64,000 bases of DNA, taken from contig JAPSLP010000006.1 in the NCBI GenBank assembly GCA_031180665.1, forward strand, positions 62,001 through 126,000, given 5' to 3'. The notes under the pieces are model-generated. The model made no database searches. It was not told where the DNA came from and worked only from the letters and a program-made list of their open reading frames with translations. Of this stretch, positions 43,025 to 53,585 are shown piece after piece. Numbering within the stretch: the stretch's first letter is position 1; every line of letters starts with the position of its first letter. The DNA is from Cupriavidus sp. Lineage in GTDB: Bacteria; Pseudomonadota; Gammaproteobacteria; Burkholderiales; Burkholderiaceae. Made by a program: the position numbers and the translations under genes.

Positions 43025-44442
43025 TGTCCCATCCGAATCGCAGTCAGCAGGACAACGGCCGGGATGCCGACCTGCCTTATCCGGACGCCGCTGGCATCGC
43101 CGCCCAGGTCAACGCCGGCGAACTCGATCCCGGCGCGGTGGTGTCGGCGTTCCAGGCACGCATCGACGCGCGCAACGGTGAGCTCAATGCCGTCTTCGAG
43201 GAGCGCCGCGAGCTCGTCGACGCCGACGTCGCGCAACTGCGCGGCCGCCTGGCCGAGGGCGAACGGCCGCCGCTCGCCGGCGTGCCGGTGATCGTCAAGG
43301 ACGTCGTGTGGGTGCGCGGCCGGCGCGTGACGCAGGGCTCGCTGCTGTACCGCGACTTCGTCGCGCCCGAGGACGCCATCGCGGTCGAACGGCTGCGCAC
43401 GGCCGGCGCCATCGTGCTGGGCATGGGCAATACCTCGGAGTTCGCCTGCAAGGGCCTGACCACCAACAAGGTCTATGGCCTGACGCGCCATCCGCAGGAC
43501 ACCGCGCTGACGGCCGGCGGCTCGTCGGGCGGCTGCGCGGTGGCGGTGGCCGCCGGCATGGCGCCGCTGGCGCTGGGCACGGATGGCGGCGGGTCCAGCC
43601 GCCGGCCGCCCGCGCATGCAGGCGTGGTCGGCTTCAAGCCCTCCTTCGGCGCCATTCCAGATGCCGCTGGTTTCCCCCACGCATTTCCGGGTATCCAGGT
43701 GATGGCGCCGATCGCGCGCACCGTCGACGACGCGGCGCTGATGTTCCGCGCGCTGTGCGGCCCCGATCCGCGCGATCCCGATTCCATGGGCTTTCAGTGC
43801 GCTGCGGCCGAGCCGCTGGACGGGCTTCGCATCGCGGTCAGCCCGCGCCTGGGCCTGGACACGCCGGTGGACGACGATGTCGCCGAGGCGTTCGAGGCAG
43901 CGGTGGCACGCCTGCGTGCGGCAGGGCTGCGCATCGCCCGGCAGGATCCGGTCTGGCCTGAAGGGGCCGGCGAGGCGGCCTTGATGCCGCTGCAGCATGT
44001 CGGGCTGGCCAATCTGTATGGCGAGGCCTGGCGACGCGACCCGGATCGTTTCGATCCGGACATCGCGCGGCAGATCGAGCGCGGCTTCGCCTGGAGCGGC
44101 GCCGAGGTAGCGCACGCCCGCGAAGCAAGCCGCCGCATCGGCCTGGCACTGGCGGCGTTCTTCACCGACCATGACCTGTTGCTGAGCCCGACCACGCCGT
44201 GCGTGGCCTGGCCCAACGACCGGCTCGGCCCCGAGCGGATCGGTGGCATCGTCGTCGAACCGCGGGCGCATGCCGTGTTCACGCCGTTCTTCAACCATGC
44301 CCAGGCGCCGGCGATCTCGGTCCCGTGCGGCACCGGGCGCGCCGGCCTGCCGGTCGGCTTGCAGATTGCCGGCCCGCGCGGCGCCGACTGGCGCGTACTG
44401 GCGGCTGCCCGGCTGGTCGAACAACTGCTGTCGGCCGGCTGA
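43024..44442 (+). CDS. Amidase-signature-family amidase
   Basis: Protein of 472 residues of the amidase signature family (Ser-cisSer-Lys). K92 in PVIVKDVVW, GGSSGG (165-170) and the nucleophile region GTDGGGSSRRP (about 185-195). It starts in the hydantoinase stop (TGATG) and is followed after 50 bases by a hydantoin racemase. It could cleave an N-carbamoyl or amide product of the hydantoinase. It is related to GatA and aryl-acylamidases in fold only; GatB/GatC are not here. Confidence 0.9.
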   Translation: MSHPNRSQQDNGRDADLPYPDAAGIAAQVNAGELDPGAVVSAFQARIDARNGELNAVFEERRELVDADVAQLRGRLAEGERPPLAGVPVIVKDVVWVRGRRVTQGSLLYRDFVAPEDAIAVERLRTAGAIVLGMGNTSEFACKGLTTNKVYGLTRHPQDTALTAGGSSGGCAVAVAAGMAPLALGTDGGGSSRRPPAHAGVVGFKPSFGAIPDAAGFPHAFPGIQVMAPIARTVDDAALMFRALCGPDPRDPDSMGFQCAAAEPLDGLRIAVSPRLGLDTPVDDDVAEAFEAAVARLRAAGLRIARQDPVWPEGAGEAALMPLQHVGLANLYGEAWRRDPDRFDPDIARQIERGFAWSGAEVAHAREASRRIGLALAAFFTDHDLLLSPTTPCVAWPNDRLGPERIGGIVVEPRAHAVFTPFFNHAQAPAISVPCGTGRAGLPVGLQIAGPRGADWRVLAAARLVEQLLSAG

Positions 44443-44492
44443 AACGGCCGCCGCCCGCGCCTGGCCAACCCGCGAATCCATTCCAAGACATC

Positions 44493-45236
44493 ATGCGCAT
44501 CCTTGTCCTGAATCCCAATACCAGCGAAGGCATCACGGCACGGCTGATGGCCGCCGGCAGCGATGCCGCCGCGCCCGGTACCGAACTCGTGCCGCTGACC
44601 GCGCCTCGCGGCGTGCCCTATATCGCCACGCGCGCCGAGGCGCAGATCGGCGGCGCGATCGCGCTGGAGATGCTTGCCGAGCATCATGCGAGCGTCGATG
44701 CGGCGATCATCGCGGCCTTCGGCGATCCGGGCCTGCTCGGCGCGCGCGAACTGTTCGATCTGCCAGTGGTCGGCATGGCCGAAGCCGCGATGCTGAGCGC
44801 CTGCATGCTGGGGCGGCGCTTTGCCATCGTCACCTTCGCTCGCGCACTGGGCCCGTGGTATGAGGAATGCGTCGACATGCACGGACTGCGCGGCCGGCTG
44901 GCCGGCATCCGCATGCTCGACGACGCGTTCGCGTCGGTATCGGACGTACAGGACGAGAAGGAAGCGTTGCTGGTGGCGCTGGCCAACCGCGCCGTCACCG
45001 AGGACGAGGCCGATGTGGTGATCCTTGCCGGTGCGCCGCTGGCCGGGCTGGCGGCGCGGGTGCGCGACCGCATCCCGGTGCCCGTGGTCGATCAGATGGC
45101 CGCTGCCGTCAAGCAGGCGGAGGGGCTGGTTGCGTTGAACACGCGCAAGGCGAGCGCCGGCACGTTCCGCCGGCCCGATGCCAAGCCCACGCAGGGCTTG
45201 CCCGATGCCCTCGCGGCGCGCATCGAGCACCGTTAG
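44493..45236 (+). CDS. Hydantoin racemase / Asp-Glu racemase family protein
   Basis: Protein of 247 residues. RILVLNPNTSEGITARLMAAG is the hydantoin racemase signature. The usual first Cys position reads AAFGDPGLLGARELFDLPVVGMAEAAMLSACMLG, where GDPG matches the racemase family but Cys is replaced by Gly/Phe context; the second Cys region reads VVILAGAPLAGLA, without Cys. The catalytic residues therefore differ from classical HyuA/HyuE racemases, although the fold assignment is firm. It is the last gene of the transporter-hydantoinase-amidase operon, convergent with a GntR gene 66 bases away. Confidence 0.82.
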   Translation: MRILVLNPNTSEGITARLMAAGSDAAAPGTELVPLTAPRGVPYIATRAEAQIGGAIALEMLAEHHASVDAAIIAAFGDPGLLGARELFDLPVVGMAEAAMLSACMLGRRFAIVTFARALGPWYEECVDMHGLRGRLAGIRMLDDAFASVSDVQDEKEALLVALANRAVTEDEADVVILAGAPLAGLAARVRDRIPVPVVDQMAAAVKQAEGLVALNTRKASAGTFRRPDAKPTQGLPDALAARIEHR

Positions 45237-45302
45237 CCATCAGGCGTTAGGAGTTAGTGGTGGGGCCGCAGAAGGCGCCCGCTGCATCCGCGCCGCGCCG
45301 GG

Positions 45303-46046
45303 CTAGACGGAGGCGAACACCGCCTCCAGGTCGATCTCTTCGTCGGCCGGCGCGTCAAGGTGCAGCGTGCTCTCGACATGCGCCAGATGCTCGGTCATCA
45401 GCGTGGCCGCGCGCTCGCTGTCCCCGGCCTCGAGCGCATCGAGAATGTCGTCGTGTTCGTGATGGGGGCAGGACGGCACGCCCGGCGCATCGTACAGCGC
45501 GATGATCAGGCAGGTCAGCGAGCACAGCTCCCGCAGATACTTGCCGAGGTACTGGTTCTCCGACAGGTCGGCCAGGCGCGCATGGAATTCGCCGGACAGG
45601 CGGATGATCGTGCGCCGGTCGTTCTTGCGCCGCGCCTGCGCCTCGTCGCGGGTGATGGCGCGCAGCGGACGCAGGCGCTCCCGCGTCATGCCGCTCGCAA
45701 GGTCGCGCGCCAGTTCGGGCTCGATCAGCCGACGCGCATGCAGGACCTGGCGGGCCTCCTGTACGCTCGGGCTGGAGACGAAGGTGCCGCGGTTCGGATA
45801 CACCGTCACCACGCCCTCGTGAGCGAGCTTGGTGAAGGCCAGCCGCACCTTGGTCCGGCTCACGCCGAACACGCTCGCGAGTTTCTCCTCCACCAGCTTG
45901 GTGCCGGGCGGCAGCCGATGCTCCCAGATCGCCACGAGGATGCGCTCGGCGATCTCCTCGACCTGGATGCCGGACACGGCCCTGCCGTCGTCCAGCGGTT
46001 CGGCCGGGCTGTCGGTGTCGAGGCGGACGGCTTTCGCTCGAGGCAT
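45303..46046 (-). CDS. GntR-family regulator, FadR (FCD) subfamily
   Basis: Protein of 247 residues: an N-terminal tail (1-27), winged HTH (EIAERILVAIWEHRLPPGTKLVEEKLASVFGVSRTKVRLAFTKLAHEGVVTVYPNRGTFVSSPS, about 31-95) and FCD domain with GEFHARLADLSENQY and HEHDDILDAL metal-site residues. It lies between the hydantoinase operon (convergent) and the MFS gene (same strand, 115-base gap upstream, no gene). It is either the second regulator of the ureide cluster or a regulator of the nic transporter arm. Confidence 0.88.
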   Translation of the reverse strand: MPRAKAVRLDTDSPAEPLDDGRAVSGIQVEEIAERILVAIWEHRLPPGTKLVEEKLASVFGVSRTKVRLAFTKLAHEGVVTVYPNRGTFVSSPSVQEARQVLHARRLIEPELARDLASGMTRERLRPLRAITRDEAQARRKNDRRTIIRLSGEFHARLADLSENQYLGKYLRELCSLTCLIIALYDAPGVPSCPHHEHDDILDALEAGDSERAATLMTEHLAHVESTLHLDAPADEEIDLEAVFASV

Positions 46047-46161
46047 GATGGGATCGGATACAGGCGGTTGAAGTGCCTATTGTACGGCGGCTGCAACGCG
46101 ACTGTATATCGCTGCCGCTCCACCGGCCGCCGCAGCGGCCGTATGCCATCCCGCCTGGCCC

Positions 46162-47472
46162 TTACCGATTGACCGTCTTCGCGGGCATCGCCAGCACGAG
46201 CAGGCAGCTGCCCAACAGGCAGACGGCGAACAGGATCAGCCCGGCGCTGGGGCTGTTGAAGGTGTCCTTCATCCAGCCCAGCAGATACGTCGCCGCAAAC
46301 CCGCCCAGATTGGCGATCGAGCAGGCCAGCGCAATCCCGGCCGCGGCGGCGGTGCCGCTCAGGAAGGTCGAAGGCAGGCACCAGAACACCGGGAAGGTTG
46401 CCACGATGCCGACGTTGGCGAGCGTCAGCAGGGCCAGCGTGGCGCCGGTGTGGCCCGTGACGAAGGTACTGGCGACCAGCCCGAAGGCGCCAAACAGCAC
46501 CGGCACCACGATATGCCAACGGCGTTCCCGGGTGCGGTCCGAGTGGGCGCCGTTGATCAGCATGGCCACCACCGCCACGGCATGCGGAATCGCGGTCAGC
46601 AGGCCGATATGCAGCGGACTGGCGACGCCCGAATCGCGGATGATGGTCGGCATCCAGAAGCCGATCGAATACGTTCCCATCAGCAGGCACATGTCGATCA
46701 CGCCGAGCATCCAGACCCGGCGGTCGGTGAAGGCAGCCCTGAGCGAGTGGTGGTTCTCGACCAGCACGTCGGCCTCGAGATTGCGTTGCAACGTGCGTTT
46801 CTCGTTGGCATCGAGCCATTTGGCCGAGTCGATATTGTCCGGCAGGTAGAAGAACACCATCACGCCGAGCAGCACCGAGGGCAGCGCCTCCAGGAAGAAC
46901 AGCCATTGCCAGCCGGCATAGCCATGGACGCCGGAGAAGGCCGTCATGATCCAGCCCGAGATCGGACTGCCGATCATGCTCGCCAGCGGCAGCCCGATCA
47001 TGAACAGCGCGATGATCTTGCTGCGCCGATGCGTGGGATACCAGTAGGTCAGGTACAGCAGCACACCGGGCAGGAAGCCCGCTTCGGCCGCGCCGAGCAG
47101 GAATCGCACGATATAGAACTGCGTGGGCGTGGTGACGAACATGGTGGCGCCCGACAGCAAGCCCCACGTCACCATGATGCGGGCGATCCACAGGCGCGCG
47201 CCAACCTTCTGCAGCACCAGGTTGCTGGGCACTTCGAACAGGATGTAGCCGACGAAGAACAGCCCGGCGCCCAGGCCGTAGACGGTCTCGCTGAACTTCA
47301 GGTCGTCCAGCATCTGCAGCTTGGCCAGGCCGACATTGATGCGGTCCAGATAGGCGGCCAGATAGCACAGACAGAAGAACGGAATCAGGCGCCATGTCAC
47401 CTTGCGGTAGACATCCGGTTCCGTCGTTGGGGCCAGCACGCCGGCCGTTCCTTGAGGGTACTGATACGACAT
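46162..47472 (-). CDS. nicT: MFS transporter, ACS family; candidate nicotinate permease
   Basis: Inner-membrane permease of 436 residues with twelve predicted helices. Signatures of the anion:cation symporter group: YRKVTWRLIPFFCLCYLAAYLDRINVGLAKLQM (about 22-54), EVPSNLVLQKVGARLWIARIM, and a central loop of about 50 residues. The ATG at 47472 follows AAGGAG. It lies downstream of nicC-nicA-nicB on the same strand, 173 bases after nicB; in P. putida the nic cluster contains an MFS transporter nicT of this class. The nicotinate assignment rests on position, so the gene symbol is provisional. Confidence 0.75.
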   Translation of the reverse strand: MSYQYPQGTAGVLAPTTEPDVYRKVTWRLIPFFCLCYLAAYLDRINVGLAKLQMLDDLKFSETVYGLGAGLFFVGYILFEVPSNLVLQKVGARLWIARIMVTWGLLSGATMFVTTPTQFYIVRFLLGAAEAGFLPGVLLYLTYWYPTHRRSKIIALFMIGLPLASMIGSPISGWIMTAFSGVHGYAGWQWLFFLEALPSVLLGVMVFFYLPDNIDSAKWLDANEKRTLQRNLEADVLVENHHSLRAAFTDRRVWMLGVIDMCLLMGTYSIGFWMPTIIRDSGVASPLHIGLLTAIPHAVAVVAMLINGAHSDRTRERRWHIVVPVLFGAFGLVASTFVTGHTGATLALLTLANVGIVATFPVFWCLPSTFLSGTAAAAGIALACSIANLGGFAATYLLGWMKDTFNSPSAGLILFAVCLLGSCLLVLAMPAKTVNR

Positions 47473-47645
47473 CTTCGCTCCTTGCTTGGTCTACCTTTGG
47501 GTGCTGGCGCCAACACCGTCCCCGCCTCGGCGTCGATGACGCAAGGTGCGGAGTCGGCATGACTGGGGTCCGATGCAGTGCGTGCTGCATCGTGATCGGG
47601 AATTCGTGGGCGGGCGCTGGTTGAGTGGCGGCGACCTCTTGGACC

Positions 47646-50600
47646 TTATTGCCCGCGATGCGAGCCATTGGCAGCGGTGGACGCCGTGGCGCGGATCCGC
47701 GCCACGGCTTCGCCCACGCCTTGCCAGGCCGCTTTGTCCGGCGCGAAACGGGCGCGCAGGTAATGCACCAGTTCGGCGACCTGCCGGTCGTCGAAGCTGT
47801 CGGCAAAGCCGGGCATATGGCCCAACGCATTCGATGGCGGCGCCGCAATGCCTTTGAGCACGGCCTGGATCACGTTGTCCGGCTTGTCGCCGTGCAGATT
47901 GGTGTTCAGGGCCAGCGACGGCTTGACGCCGAACATCGGCACGCCCTGCTCGGATTGATGACAGACCGCGCAGGCGCTCTGGTAGAGCCGGTCGGCGGGG
48001 CCGGTCATCGTGCGGGCCAACGTCGCGCTGCGCTGCTCCAGTGCACGCGCCTGCCGCTCCAGCGTGGCGGTATCCGGCGGCGGCGGGTTGAACGAGGCGA
48101 CGTAGTGGGCGATTGCACGGACATCGCTCTCTGGCAATTGCCCCAGCTCTTCGACCACCGGCGCCATCGGTCCGGCCGCGGCGCCATGGCGCGGCGAGTA
48201 GCCCGTGCGCAGGTACTGGAACAGGTCTTCCTCGGTCCAGGGCACCGGCGCACGCGACAGCGAGGTCAATGCCGGCGCTTCCCACCCTTCGGCCTCGCCG
48301 CCGGTCAGGTATGCCCGGCCGCCCTTCTCTGCCCCGAAGGCATTGCGTGGCGAATGGCAGGCGCTGCAGTGGCCCAGCCCTTCGGCCAGATACGCACCGC
48401 GATTCCATTGCACGGAGCGCGACGGGTCGGGCTGGAAGGGCTCGTTGCGATGGAACAGCAGGTTCCAGCCCGCCATCAGCGGTCGCAGATTGAAGGGGAA
48501 TGCCAGCTCGGTCTTTGGCGCCGGGGCACGCACCGGCTCGGCCGACATCAGGTACGCATACAGCGCGCGCATATCGCTCTCGCCGATCTTGGCGAAGGCG
48601 GTATAGGGAAAGGCGGGATACAGCCGGCGTCCGTCGCGATGGATGCCTTCGCGCATCGCACGCTCGAACGCGGCGTACGACCAGTTGCCGATGCCGGTGT
48701 CGACGTCGGGCGTGATATTGGTGCTGTAGATGGTGCCGAACGGCGTCTCGAGCGGCAGGCCGCCGGCATGCTTCGCGCCGTTGGGCGCGGTGTGGCAGAC
48801 CGCGCAGTCGCCGGCCGCCGCCACCAGGCGGCCGCGTTCGATGGTTGCGGCGGAATAGAAGCCCGGCTCCGGCGGCGCGACCGGCGCGATCGCGGATCGC
48901 CATGGCATCGCGGTGGCGCACAGGCCGGCGATGGCCGCGCCGGCCGCGAGCAGCCAATTGCGTTTGTGCCCTGCCGGCCGGCGCTCGGCGCGCTCCCCCG
49001 CGAGCGCAAGGCGGACGCGTTCGCCGCTGAACGGCGGTTCGCGCAGCCGCACGCCGGTGGCGTCAAAGATCGCATTGGCGATCGCAGCGGCGGCGGGCAG
49101 GGTCGCGGCGGCACTGCCACGCAGACCCGCGGTCGTCGCCAGGCCGCCGACGACGCGGACCTCTGGGGCCGGCATGCCGACCGTCGCGGGCAGCGCGGGG
49201 GCGTCATGACCCGCTGCGGGCCAGCGATCGAACGACGGTGCTCCGGCCGTCAATCGCCGCGTCGCCTCGGCGATATCGTGTTCCAACGCCGGCGCAGCGT
49301 CCCGCGCGCTAAAGGGCGAAGGCGACGGCGTGGACGCGGCGCTGTCGTGACCGAGCGTGACCCGTGTCACGCTGACTTCGCCGCTGAACGCATCGACCTC
49401 GACGTCGGCGACCCACGCTGCCCAGCTCTGAGTCGGCCGCTCGCCTTCGGCATCGAGCACGCTGGCGTAGGCAAAGCCGCGCCCACGGCGCACCGCCGCC
49501 GACGCCTCGCGGGACGCAATGCGTTGCGCGGGCGCCTGCCATTCGGCCTGCCACTCGGCCTGCCGGGCCACCTGCCGGACCAGGGCCGCGCCGCGCTCGT
49601 CCTGCAGATGGTTCAGGCGCAGCGCGACCGGGTCGACGCCCGCCAGGGCAGCCGCCTCGTCCAGATGGGACTCGCGCGCAAATACCTGCGCGACGGCGCC
49701 TGCCAGGGGATGGATGGCGATGGCGGGCATCGTGCGTCCGGTGTCGGCCAATACCGCTTCGAGATGGTCGATCTGATACGGCGGCACCAGCCCGGCGCCA
49801 TCGTCCCCGTCGACATCGGACACGGCGGACGGCGTACCGGTCTGGAGCGATGCCAGCGGCCGAGCCAGGTCGGGCATCGCCGTGGCCGTGACCTGGTAGG
49901 CGCAGATCGCGGCGGCATCGCCGTTTCGTTCGCTACCTGCGGTTGCGCTCGCGATGCGGGTCGTGATCCATCCCGCATCGTCGAATGCGGCTGCGTCGAA
50001 GCGGACCCGCACCGGTGCACCGACCGCCTGCGCCAGTAGCGCGGCATCGGCGGCGGCATGGTGGGACACGCTCGCCTGCGCCGCGCCGCCGGTCATATCC
50101 GCGATGTCTGCGCCGTCGTGCCAGCAGATCAGCGTGACGGCAGTCTCCGCAATCTCCAGCAACTTCGCCAGTTCGGCGCGCAGTGCACCGGGGCGGCTGT
50201 CCGGCAGCCAGACCCGCAGCTGGCCGTCGCGCCAGTCGGCGATCGCGGTGGCCTCGGGCGGGGAAATGCCGGCCAGCGGCCAGCGATAGTCCTGTTCGAG
50301 CCGCGAGCTCGCGGCGGCCAGCGCCGAGGCCGCATCGCCATGCGAGGCGAGGACACGACGCCGGCGCGGGGCCCGCTGGTCGGTACGCGCGCCGGCATCC
50401 GACCATACCGGCCGCAATGCCGCCGCCCCGGCAGCCGCCTGCGCGGGCGAGCGCGCCACCACGGCCAAGAAGCTGCCGCGCGAGACCACCGCGACCACAT
50501 CGGCCACCGCGCGTGCCGCCTCGGCATCGAAGCGGCGCAGCGCCGCACCGTGCGGATGGCGTGGCCGGAGCACTTCGCCGAACAGGCATTGTTCGCGCGC

Positions 50601-50678
50601 GGGCGGTGGAACCAGCATCGTCCCGCCTGCTCCGTCGGCGATCTCGCCGCGGCCGGCACCCCATGCCAGATCGTTCAT
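47646..50678 (-). CDS. nicB: NicB-like nicotinate dehydrogenase subunit: degenerate molybdenum domain plus three cytochrome c domains
   Basis: Protein of 1010 residues. Residues 1-560 are a shortened xanthine-dehydrogenase-type molybdenum domain lacking the KVDLGTG-type first part; 565-590 is a membrane helix; three haem-c motifs follow: CAVCH (about 625), CSACH (about 770), CAVCH (about 903). It would pass electrons from the hydroxylase to the respiratory chain. In an ungapped match to the 57.1 kb molybdenum protein, the catalytic Glu (E730 there) is Ala523 here, so the molybdenum domain appears inactive. P. putida NicB carries both functions in about 1,190 residues. ATG 50678 overlaps the nicA stop. 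Confidence 0.85.
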   Translation of the reverse strand: MNDLAWGAGRGEIADGAGGTMLVPPPAREQCLFGEVLRPRHPHGAALRRFDAEAARAVADVVAVVSRGSFLAVVARSPAQAAAGAAALRPVWSDAGARTDQRAPRRRRVLASHGDAASALAAASSRLEQDYRWPLAGISPPEATAIADWRDGQLRVWLPDSRPGALRAELAKLLEIAETAVTLICWHDGADIADMTGGAAQASVSHHAAADAALLAQAVGAPVRVRFDAAAFDDAGWITTRIASATAGSERNGDAAAICAYQVTATAMPDLARPLASLQTGTPSAVSDVDGDDGAGLVPPYQIDHLEAVLADTGRTMPAIAIHPLAGAVAQVFARESHLDEAAALAGVDPVALRLNHLQDERGAALVRQVARQAEWQAEWQAPAQRIASREASAAVRRGRGFAYASVLDAEGERPTQSWAAWVADVEVDAFSGEVSVTRVTLGHDSAASTPSPSPFSARDAAPALEHDIAEATRRLTAGAPSFDRWPAAGHDAPALPATVGMPAPEVRVVGGLATTAGLRGSAAATLPAAAAIANAIFDATGVRLREPPFSGERVRLALAGERAERRPAGHKRNWLLAAGAAIAGLCATAMPWRSAIAPVAPPEPGFYSAATIERGRLVAAAGDCAVCHTAPNGAKHAGGLPLETPFGTIYSTNITPDVDTGIGNWSYAAFERAMREGIHRDGRRLYPAFPYTAFAKIGESDMRALYAYLMSAEPVRAPAPKTELAFPFNLRPLMAGWNLLFHRNEPFQPDPSRSVQWNRGAYLAEGLGHCSACHSPRNAFGAEKGGRAYLTGGEAEGWEAPALTSLSRAPVPWTEEDLFQYLRTGYSPRHGAAAGPMAPVVEELGQLPESDVRAIAHYVASFNPPPPDTATLERQARALEQRSATLARTMTGPADRLYQSACAVCHQSEQGVPMFGVKPSLALNTNLHGDKPDNVIQAVLKGIAAPPSNALGHMPGFADSFDDRQVAELVHYLRARFAPDKAAWQGVGEAVARIRATASTAANGSHRGQ

Positions 50679-51184
50679 TGCGGCTCCGCCTGTTCGCCGG
50701 CCTGCCGCAGCAATAGCGCGGCGCGCTTTACCGCGCGGACGATCTCGACATGCGTGCCGCAGCGGCACAGGTTGAAGCGCAGCGCTTCGCGAATCTGCTC
50801 GTCGGTGGGATCGGGATGCATCGACAGGAAAGCCTTGGCGGTCATGATCATGCCGTTCAGGCAATAGCCGCACTGCGCCGCCTGTTCCTCGATAAAGGCT
50901 TGCTGCACCGGGTCCAGCCGCTCGCCGTGCGCGAGTCCTTCCAGCGTCGTCACCGCATGCCCCACCGCGGCCCTGACCGGCACCACGCAGGAACGCGCCG
51001 CGATGCCGTCGATCAGCACCGTGCAGGCCCCGCACTGGCCCAGCCCGCAGCCATACTTCGGCCCGTTGCATTCCAGGTCGTTGCGCAGGATATGGAGCAG
51101 CGGCGTAGCGGGGTCGGCGCAGACCGACCGTTCGGTGCGATTGACGTTCAGCGAGAGCTGGCTGGGGGGGCGGGACACGCTCAT
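50675..51184 (-). CDS. nicA: Nicotinate dehydrogenase small subunit, [2Fe-2S]
   Basis: Protein of 169 residues with two [2Fe-2S] clusters of the xanthine-dehydrogenase family: plant-type C46, C51, C54, C66 (YGCGLGQCGACTV...SC) and C105, C108, C140, C142 (QCGYCLNG...LCRCGTH). It takes electrons from the molybdenum centre during hydroxylation of nicotinate to 6-hydroxynicotinate and passes them to the cytochrome subunit. ATG at 51184; stop overlaps the nicB-like start (ATGA 50675-50678). It lies 112 bases after nicC. Confidence 0.9.
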   Translation of the reverse strand: MSVSRPPSQLSLNVNRTERSVCADPATPLLHILRNDLECNGPKYGCGLGQCGACTVLIDGIAARSCVVPVRAAVGHAVTTLEGLAHGERLDPVQQAFIEEQAAQCGYCLNGMIMTAKAFLSMHPDPTDEQIREALRFNLCRCGTHVEIVRAVKRAALLLRQAGEQAEPQ

Positions 51185-51296
51185 GGGGATGGCTTGGCTT
51201 GGGGCGGCAATGCGCGGTTGCCGCGCCTGCGGGATTCACTGTTCATCGCCGGCCGAACCGCGCCGGCGGGCCCGAAGACCCGCGCAAGGCCTGCGC

Positions 51297-52631
<1,335 letters not shown>

Positions 52632-52741
52632 TCACTGCGCCAAAAGCGGGAAATCATGCACCGCCCGCGCTTTCCATTCGTTGAGTACTTACTAAAATGG
52701 TGCATCCGGCACGGCGCTGGAAACGGTTGTCCTAATACAGT

Positions 52742-52749
52742 GTGTACAC
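52742..52749. promoter_or_regulatory. GTGTACAC palindrome, nicE side
   Basis: The same 11-mer GTGTGTACACT on the plus strand (52740-52750), 72 bases before the nicE GTG start. The two sites are placed almost symmetrically, one for each divergent operon. The remainder of the 52482-52820 gap contains no gene. Confidence 0.6.
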
Positions 52750-52820
52750 TACAATGGCCTGACACAGGCAAGACGGCTCGCCGTAGCGCCCCCCCTCTCT
52801 ACTGACAAACGGAGTCGACA

Positions 52821-53573
52821 GTGCAGAAAGTCTTCCGGATCGGCCAGATCGTGCCGAGCTCCAACACCACCATGGAAACCGAGATCCCCGCGATGCTGGC
52901 GGCGCGCCAGCTGGTTCGGCCGGAACGCTTCACCTTCCATTCGAGCCGGATGCGGATGAAGACGGTCAGGAAGGAGGAGCTCGCCGCGATGGACGCCGAG
53001 TCGGACCGCTGCGCGGTCGAACTCAGCGATGCGCGGGTCGACGTGCTCGGCTACGCCTGCCTGGTGGCGATCATGTCGATGGGGCGCGGCTATCATCGCG
53101 TGTCGGAAGAACGGCTGCAGTCGCGCACCGCCGAGAACGACGGCACCGCGCCGGTGGTGACCAGCGCCGGCGCACTGGTCAACGCGCTGAAGGTCATCGG
53201 TGCCAGGCGCATTGCGCTGGTCGCCCCCTATATGAAGCCGCTGACCGAGCTGGTGGTCGACTACATCCAGAACGAGGGTTACGAGGTGGTCGACTGGCGC
53301 GCACTGGAGATACCGGACAACCTCGAAGTCGGACGCCACGATCCGAACCGGCTTCCGGACATCGTCGCGCAGATGAATACGCGCGACGTCGATGCCGTAG
53401 TGCTATCCGCCTGCGTGCAGATGCCTTCGCTGCCGGTGGTCCAGAAGGTCGAGGCGATGACCGGCAAGCCGGTGATCACCGCCGCGATCGCGACGACCTA
53501 CGCGATGCTCAAAGCGCTGGACCTGGAGGCGGTGGTGCCGGGCGGCGGCACGCTGCTGTCGGGCGCGTACTGA
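52821..53573 (+). CDS. nicE: Maleate isomerase (maleate cis-trans isomerase)
   Basis: Protein of 250 residues of the Asp/Glu racemase superfamily, converting maleate to fumarate as the last nic step. Both catalytic Cys are present: C80 in GYACLVAIMS and C198 in LSACVQMPS. The N-terminal IGQIVPSSNTTMETEIPAML is the maleate isomerase signature. GTG start at 52821 with GGAG upstream. First gene of the plus arm, 13 bases before nicD. Confidence 0.93.
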   Translation: MQKVFRIGQIVPSSNTTMETEIPAMLAARQLVRPERFTFHSSRMRMKTVRKEELAAMDAESDRCAVELSDARVDVLGYACLVAIMSMGRGYHRVSEERLQSRTAENDGTAPVVTSAGALVNALKVIGARRIALVAPYMKPLTELVVDYIQNEGYEVVDWRALEIPDNLEVGRHDPNRLPDIVAQMNTRDVDAVVLSACVQMPSLPVVQKVEAMTGKPVITAAIATTYAMLKALDLEAVVPGGGTLLSGAY

Positions 53574-53585
53574 GCGGGGGCCGTC

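Noticed and set aside
47646-51239. One 1197-codon frame that seems to join the nicA region to nicB
   Set aside because: The first 187 codons are the wrong frame of nicA, and a coupled ATG at 50678 gives a normal start. No fusion is needed.
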